From Candidatus Hydrogenedens sp. (GTDB lineage Bacteria > Hydrogenedentota > Hydrogenedentia > Hydrogenedentales > Hydrogenedentaceae): DNA of 10,000 bases. The DNA is taken from assembly GCA_020216745.1 (NCBI GenBank), contig JAIWNQ010000289.1, positions 1 to 10,000 on the forward strand, written 5' to 3'. How positions within the stretch are numbered: the stretch's first letter is position 1; every line of letters starts with the position of its first letter. Below are positions 6,499 to 10,000 of this stretch, piece after piece. Both the position numbers and the translations under genes were made by a program. Below the pieces are notes generated by a model. The model was not told where the DNA came from. It worked only from the letters and a program-made list of their open reading frames with translations, and did not search any database.

Positions 6499-7254
6499 AT
6501 GTCGAGACCAGTAATTTTATTAACAAATGATGATGGTATTCACGCCAAAGGTTTATCCTTGCTTGCTGATGTAATGGAAAGTACAGGAGATGTATATGTT
6601 TTTGCTCCTGACCGAGAACAAAGTGCTGTTGGTCATAGTGTTTCATTGAGGAAACCCTTGCGAGTAACCAAGATAAAGGAAAGATGGCACATGGTAGATG
6701 GTACACCAACGGATTGCATTATGTTGGCGGTTCGCGATTTATTAGGGACAAGACCTTCACTCATTATTGCTGGAATTAATGCTGGTGCCAATTTGGGAGA
6801 TGATGTAACCTATTCTGGTACTGTCGCAGGTGCGTTCGAAGGGATGCTCCTTGGGATTCCTTCCTTTTCTATTTCAGTAGTGAGCCATAACCCTGAGAAT
6901 TTTGAATCGGCTGGGATTTTTGCAGTGAAATTAGCACGGTATATATTAAAATATGGTATACCTGCTGACACCATGCTTAATGTGAATGTGCCAGACCTAC
7001 CCTATTCTGAAATAAAGGGTGTTGCGGTTACTCGGATGGGACGCAGAAATTATCAGGATGAAATCATCAAAAGGTATGACCCACGTGGACAAATTTACTA
7101 CTGGATAGGTGGAGCACAACCAACACATGTTCAGGAACCTGGAACCGATTTTGACGCTATTGAGCAAAACCAAATTAGTATTACACCCCTTCAAAGAGAC
7201 TTTACGAATCATTCCGCATTATCATATTTTTACGACCCCAGAATAGAATTATAA
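6499..7254 (+). CDS. surE: 5'/3'-nucleotidase SurE
   Basis: SurE is a metal-dependent phosphatase that removes phosphate from nucleoside 5'- and 3'-monophosphates (and short polyphosphate in some species); it acts in the cytosol in nucleotide salvage and stress survival. All family marks are present: the N-terminal TNDDGI with metal-binding D11/D12, APDREQSAVGHS (36-47) with S42, VDGTPTDC (66-73), AGINAGANLGDD (91-102) with metal ligand N94, and TYSGTVAGAFEG (104-115). The length of 251 aa is normal. A strong AAGAGGAGA Shine-Dalgarno about 6 nt before the ATG settles the start. It is followed on the same strand by the YqaA-type gene after 30 bp, so the two probably form an operon. Confidence 0.97.
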   Translation: MSRPVILLTNDDGIHAKGLSLLADVMESTGDVYVFAPDREQSAVGHSVSLRKPLRVTKIKERWHMVDGTPTDCIMLAVRDLLGTRPSLIIAGINAGANLGDDVTYSGTVAGAFEGMLLGIPSFSISVVSHNPENFESAGIFAVKLARYILKYGIPADTMLNVNVPDLPYSEIKGVAVTRMGRRNYQDEIIKRYDPRGQIYYWIGGAQPTHVQEPGTDFDAIEQNQISITPLQRDFTNHSALSYFYDPRIEL

Positions 7255-7284
7255 TGTACTTACCGAGTATGAGGGCTGTTATAA

Positions 7285-7881
7285 ATGAAGCTTCTACGAA
7301 AATTATATGACTGGGTACTGAGCTGGGCAGAAAGTCCTTATGGGTCAACTGCCTTATTTTTATTAGCCTTTGCTGAATCCAGTTTCTTTCCCATTCCGCC
7401 AGATGTTTTGTTAATAGCACTTTGTATTGGAAACAGACTCAAATCCTTTTGGTTTGCATCGTTATGCAGTATCGGCTCTATTATAGGTGGAATTTTCGGT
7501 TATATAATTGGGTTTTCCGTCTGGATGGTTGTTCAGGATTTCTTTTTCAACTATGTGCCTGGCTTCTCTGAAGAAGCTTTCAACCATGTAAAGAACCTGT
7601 ATGAAACGTATAATTTTTGGATTGTATTCATTGCCGCATTTACACCCATACCTTACAAGGTTATTACCATTGCAGCTGGTGTTTGTTCTATTAATTTCCC
7701 GATGTTCGTAATTGCTTCAACCATAGGAAGGTCAGCTCGATTTTTCTTAGTCGGAATACTTATTTTTATCTTTGGCGAAAAGATACGTAACTTCATTGAC
7801 CGCTGGTTCGATTGGTGTGTCGTTGCATTTACAGTTCTTCTCATAGGTGGATTTATTGTAATCAAGTGGTGGGCTTCTTAA
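7285..7881 (+). CDS. yqaA: YqaA-family DedA/VTT-domain membrane protein
   Basis: This is a 198-aa inner-membrane protein of the DedA/SNARE-associated (VTT) superfamily, YqaA branch. Hydrophobic segments lie at about 20-30, 40-50, 55-82, 108-135, 138-163 and 177-196. The VTT signatures are visible: ESSFFPIPPDVLL (31-43), a re-entrant-loop-like FTPIPYK (119-125), and GRSARFF (148-154) with the conserved Arg. Relatives are implicated in flipping undecaprenyl phosphate or phospholipids and in membrane homeostasis; the role of the YqaA branch is less clear. A GAGGG lies about 10 nt before the ATG. It sits 30 bp after surE, likely the same transcript; I recall surE and yqaA being near each other in some proteobacteria too, but this is unverified. 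It converges on the next gene, 46 bp away. Confidence 0.93.
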   Translation: MKLLRKLYDWVLSWAESPYGSTALFLLAFAESSFFPIPPDVLLIALCIGNRLKSFWFASLCSIGSIIGGIFGYIIGFSVWMVVQDFFFNYVPGFSEEAFNHVKNLYETYNFWIVFIAAFTPIPYKVITIAAGVCSINFPMFVIASTIGRSARFFLVGILIFIFGEKIRNFIDRWFDWCVVAFTVLLIGGFIVIKWWAS

Positions 7882-7927
7882 TACCTTTTCCGAACTTGGA
7901 ATATCTTTAATTAGGGTTTTTAGATTT

Positions 7928-9076
7928 CTATTTATTTTTCTTGTACATTGTAAGCCCAGATTCTAAAGAAATTGTTTCGGGGAAGGGAATACTTGACTCA
8001 ATACAAGAAGGAACTTCAAAATCGAAAAATTCTTTGTTGTTAATCTGGCATATACCTTTTATTTTCGTCTCCTTGTTTAAAGTTTCACCGTATAACAATG
8101 ATTTAAATATAGAGAAAACTTTGCCATCTAATTGTAAGTAGCCGTTTATAGGGTCGTTAAAGGCAATCCCCCATTGATTTTCTTTATCTTTATATGTAAA
8201 TGCACGGGTTTCAAGGAAGTTTATACTTTTATACAATCGTTGTTCTCGCTCAACAAAGAAGGCTTTACCCCAAATTTCATATCGCTTTTTCATAAAGGAT
8301 GTTACTATGGCTTTTGGAACAAGAAAAATTTCAAAAGAAGGATACATTGACTGATAATCTGTAAGCGTAATACGAGCACCATATTCTGTCCCCAAATCGG
8401 ATGGATAAATAGCAAGATGCGGTAACGTCTTTCCACCTAAGATAATTAAAAAGGCAAACATGTGCGGTATATATGCCATATCTTTGACAAAGTTTATTTC
8501 TATATTATCACCCTGTTGTATTTGAGCAACGGATGGGAATACTGGCAAAAATGCCAATAATCTCGTTGTATCTCTATAAAGTATCAGAGAATCTTGCTCG
8601 TGTGTTTTAATAGTCAAACCCTTGTTAGCCGTTAGACCTTTTATTTGAACAGACTTAATATCCGAATCAGATTCAAAAAAGTAGAACAATAAATGTGTAG
8701 AGATTTTAACCAGATAATGTTTGCGAACTTCATTTATATCCGAAGCATTCACATTCTCTTCCCAAGAGAGCAACGTAAAATTAAGATTCTCAACTTTTTT
8801 TAAATTATGATATGTAACCTCTGTGTTCGTACTATCCGTAATAAGGTTTGTGTTCATCAAAAATTGAATATGATTAACTGTCTGATTCGGCTCCACTTCA
8901 AAGCAAAATGTGTTTTCCCCTGAAAAAGCATTTGAGCTTGCAAAATTAAGATCGGTTTTAATGAGGTCTTTGTCACATAGAGAAACATAAATAACGTCAC
9001 TTTGTTCTGATACAGCAGAAATGCAATTAACACATGTTAAAACCGTAACTATAATTGTAGTACTAACTATCTTCAT
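7928..9076 (-). CDS. Exported protein of unknown function
   Basis: This is a 382-aa protein I do not recognise. The N-terminus is a Sec-type signal peptide: MK, a hydrophobic core (about 4-18), and likely cleavage after NCISA (residue 21). The Cys residues at 15 and 18 do not fit a lipobox (-1 would be Thr or Asn), so a lipoprotein is unlikely. The mature part is polar with alternating beta-like stretches. It has Cys at 34 and 58 and two more near the C-terminus (in KGICQINN and VPSCIESS), which could form disulfides. A short hydrophobic run at about 205-214 is too weak for a membrane anchor. There is no C-terminal sorting tail and no catalytic motif I can name. AAGG lies 7 nt ahead of the ATG. 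It is divergent from another exported protein gene starting 148 bp away. It is probably periplasmic or secreted. Confidence 0.8.
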   Translation of the reverse strand: MKIVSTTIIVTVLTCVNCISAVSEQSDVIYVSLCDKDLIKTDLNFASSNAFSGENTFCFEVEPNQTVNHIQFLMNTNLITDSTNTEVTYHNLKKVENLNFTLLSWEENVNASDINEVRKHYLVKISTHLLFYFFESDSDIKSVQIKGLTANKGLTIKTHEQDSLILYRDTTRLLAFLPVFPSVAQIQQGDNIEINFVKDMAYIPHMFAFLIILGGKTLPHLAIYPSDLGTEYGARITLTDYQSMYPSFEIFLVPKAIVTSFMKKRYEIWGKAFFVEREQRLYKSINFLETRAFTYKDKENQWGIAFNDPINGYLQLDGKVFSIFKSLLYGETLNKETKIKGICQINNKEFFDFEVPSCIESSIPFPETISLESGLTMYKKNK

Positions 9077-9120
9077 AATAAAACCTTATAGTACTAAAAA
9101 TAAGTTATAATAAAAGAGAA

Positions 9121-9151
9121 AGCCACGTCAAAAATTATCAATTTTTTGGCT
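9121..9151. repeat. Imperfect inverted repeat in the divergent promoter region
   Basis: AGCCA (9121-9125) pairs with TGGCT (9147-9151). Inside it, AAAAAT (9130-9135) pairs with ATTTTT (9141-9146) around loop TATCA, with a 4-nt bulge (9126-9129) on one side. It lies mid-way in the 148-bp gap between two divergent exported-protein genes, so it could be an operator serving both. It is AT-rich and may be coincidence. Confidence 0.3.
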
Positions 9152-9224
9152 ATTAATCTCTATTTTCGGGTAAACTTATATTATATGAGAATTTTATCTG
9201 ACACAATAACGATAAGGTAGTATA

Positions 9225-10000
9225 ATGCATTTCAGTAGTAATCCATTATATTTTAATTTAAAATTAGTACTCATTTGCATAACAGTCTCCTTTCTTATTT
9301 TCAACAGTGATATGTTTGCAGTTGAGGAGCCATTTAGTGATACTTACCAGAATTGGTTAAATAATGCAGGCTATCCCGAAGATGAATATCAGATTGAGTA
9401 TCAGTGGGTCGAACGCACATACAGAGGCAATGTTTATGGATTTTTACTGAGATATGTACCAGAGCAACATTTTAGGGAAATTTATTTTGACGAACAAGGA
9501 GTTGAGCTTTCTTTATCTGATTTGCAGGAACTAAACATTCAATTAAAGGATTGGACTCCCCAACGTGTTGAAATCCCTACTGAGACCAGAACGGACAAAT
9601 CGGGAAAATCGTTCAATATTCATAAAGCCTCATCAGTTCAAAGTGATACCCTTCCCAGAAAATCTTCAAAAACTTTTATTTTACCTCCATTTATTAGAGG
9701 TGTTCACGATTTAGATGCAGACGCAACATCTCAAAAAGGAGTTTTAAAAATTGGAAGTATTATTGACCTCGATGAACCTATATCACTTTTCAATGAAGAA
9801 TCCAACATCTCAATAGATAAACAAGAAGACACTCTATATTCAATTCAGTTCATCAACTTTTTTGCAGAGGATGCTCTTGGGATTAGACTTCACATTGTAC
9901 TTTCAGAAAATATACCGCCATCTCATTATTTGTATATAAGTAATACTCTGGATTCATCGGAACTCAATGCTATCGAAATTCACAACAAAGAAATGTGGAC
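9225..10000 (+). CDS. Exported protein, N-terminal part (3' partial), possibly a secreted peptidase pro-region
   Basis: The frame is open from the ATG at 9225 to the window end (258 codons seen) with no stop. AAGG lies 7 nt ahead of the ATG (9214-9217). The N-terminus is a signal peptide: MHFSSNPLYFNLK, a hydrophobic core (LVLICITVSFLIF), and likely cleavage after NSDMFA before VEEPF. The mature part is acidic and soluble. From about residue 160 it shows a beta-rich segment. The pattern ALGIRLHIVLSENIPPSHYL followed by YISNTLDS resembles the 'lRlhf...lPpg..lyvY' region that precedes the catalytic domain in secreted lysyl-endopeptidase/trypsin-like proteases. That is inference from a loose pattern; the catalytic part, if any, is beyond the window. 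It is divergent from the 7928-9076 gene with 148 bp between them. Confidence 0.8.
   Translation, partial: MHFSSNPLYFNLKLVLICITVSFLIFNSDMFAVEEPFSDTYQNWLNNAGYPEDEYQIEYQWVERTYRGNVYGFLLRYVPEQHFREIYFDEQGVELSLSDLQELNIQLKDWTPQRVEIPTETRTDKSGKSFNIHKASSVQSDTLPRKSSKTFILPPFIRGVHDLDADATSQKGVLKIGSIIDLDEPISLFNEESNISIDKQEDTLYSIQFINFFAEDALGIRLHIVLSENIPPSHYLYISNTLDSSELNAIEIHNKEMW

Noticed and set aside
6497-7420. Minus-strand frames opposite surE and the start of yqaA
   Set aside because: They are antisense to well-identified genes with no independent support.
7882-7927. Possible bidirectional terminator between yqaA and the exported protein gene
   Set aside because: There are T-rich stretches but only a 4-bp TTCC/GGAA stem; too weak to call.
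7653-8141. Frames opposite the end of yqaA and the end of the exported protein gene
   Set aside because: They are shadows of the genes on the other strand.

Overview
This is an AT-rich bacterial chromosomal window with ten protein-coding genes, two of them cut by the window edges. No rRNA, tRNA, CRISPR array, transposase or phage gene was recognised. The organism looks like an uncultivated, diderm-like bacterium. Supporting signs are a LL-diaminopimelate-aminotransferase-type gene (common in Planctomycetes/Verrucomicrobia/Chlamydiae-like, deltaproteobacterial and candidate phyla), a C-terminal sorting tail with a CGCGC motif like MYXO-CTERM, and non-coding repeats with 'accacagagg' arms. Candidatus Hydrogenedentota or a related group is possible, but this is a guess from overall gene flavour.

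Layout. Positions 1-408 hold the 3' end of a surface or exported protein with two EF-hand calcium loops and a Cys/TM/Arg sorting tail. Positions 409-1213 are about 800 bp without a gene, containing two diverged copies of a roughly 120-bp hairpin repeat plus smaller inverted repeats. Positions 1214-2377 (+) encode an uncharacterised radical SAM enzyme. It converges, with an 11-bp gap, on a minus-strand block read from about 5461 down to 2389. In transcription order that block is an inositol-monophosphatase-family enzyme with an AT-hook-like N-terminal extension, a DapL-like aminotransferase, and a stand-alone PTS EIIA (PtsN-like) domain. A minus-strand single-domain response regulator lies at 5778-6146.

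A divergent AT-rich region (6147-6498) separates the regulator from surE (6499-7254, +), which is followed after 30 bp by a YqaA-type DedA/VTT membrane protein (7285-7881). The last part holds two divergently transcribed exported proteins that share a 148-bp upstream region. One, of unknown function, is at 7928-9076 (-). The other starts at 9225 (+) and runs off the window; it may be the pro-region of a secreted peptidase.

The middle of the window is mostly housekeeping: nucleotide and phosphate-ester salvage, lysine/peptidoglycan precursor synthesis and regulation. The items most worth a second look are the AT-hook/IMPase fusion, the EF-hand protein with a MYXO-CTERM-like tail, the composite repeats at about 599-940, the radical SAM protein with a CX4CX2C motif, and the divergent pair of unknown exported proteins. 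No coherent new multi-gene system is evident.
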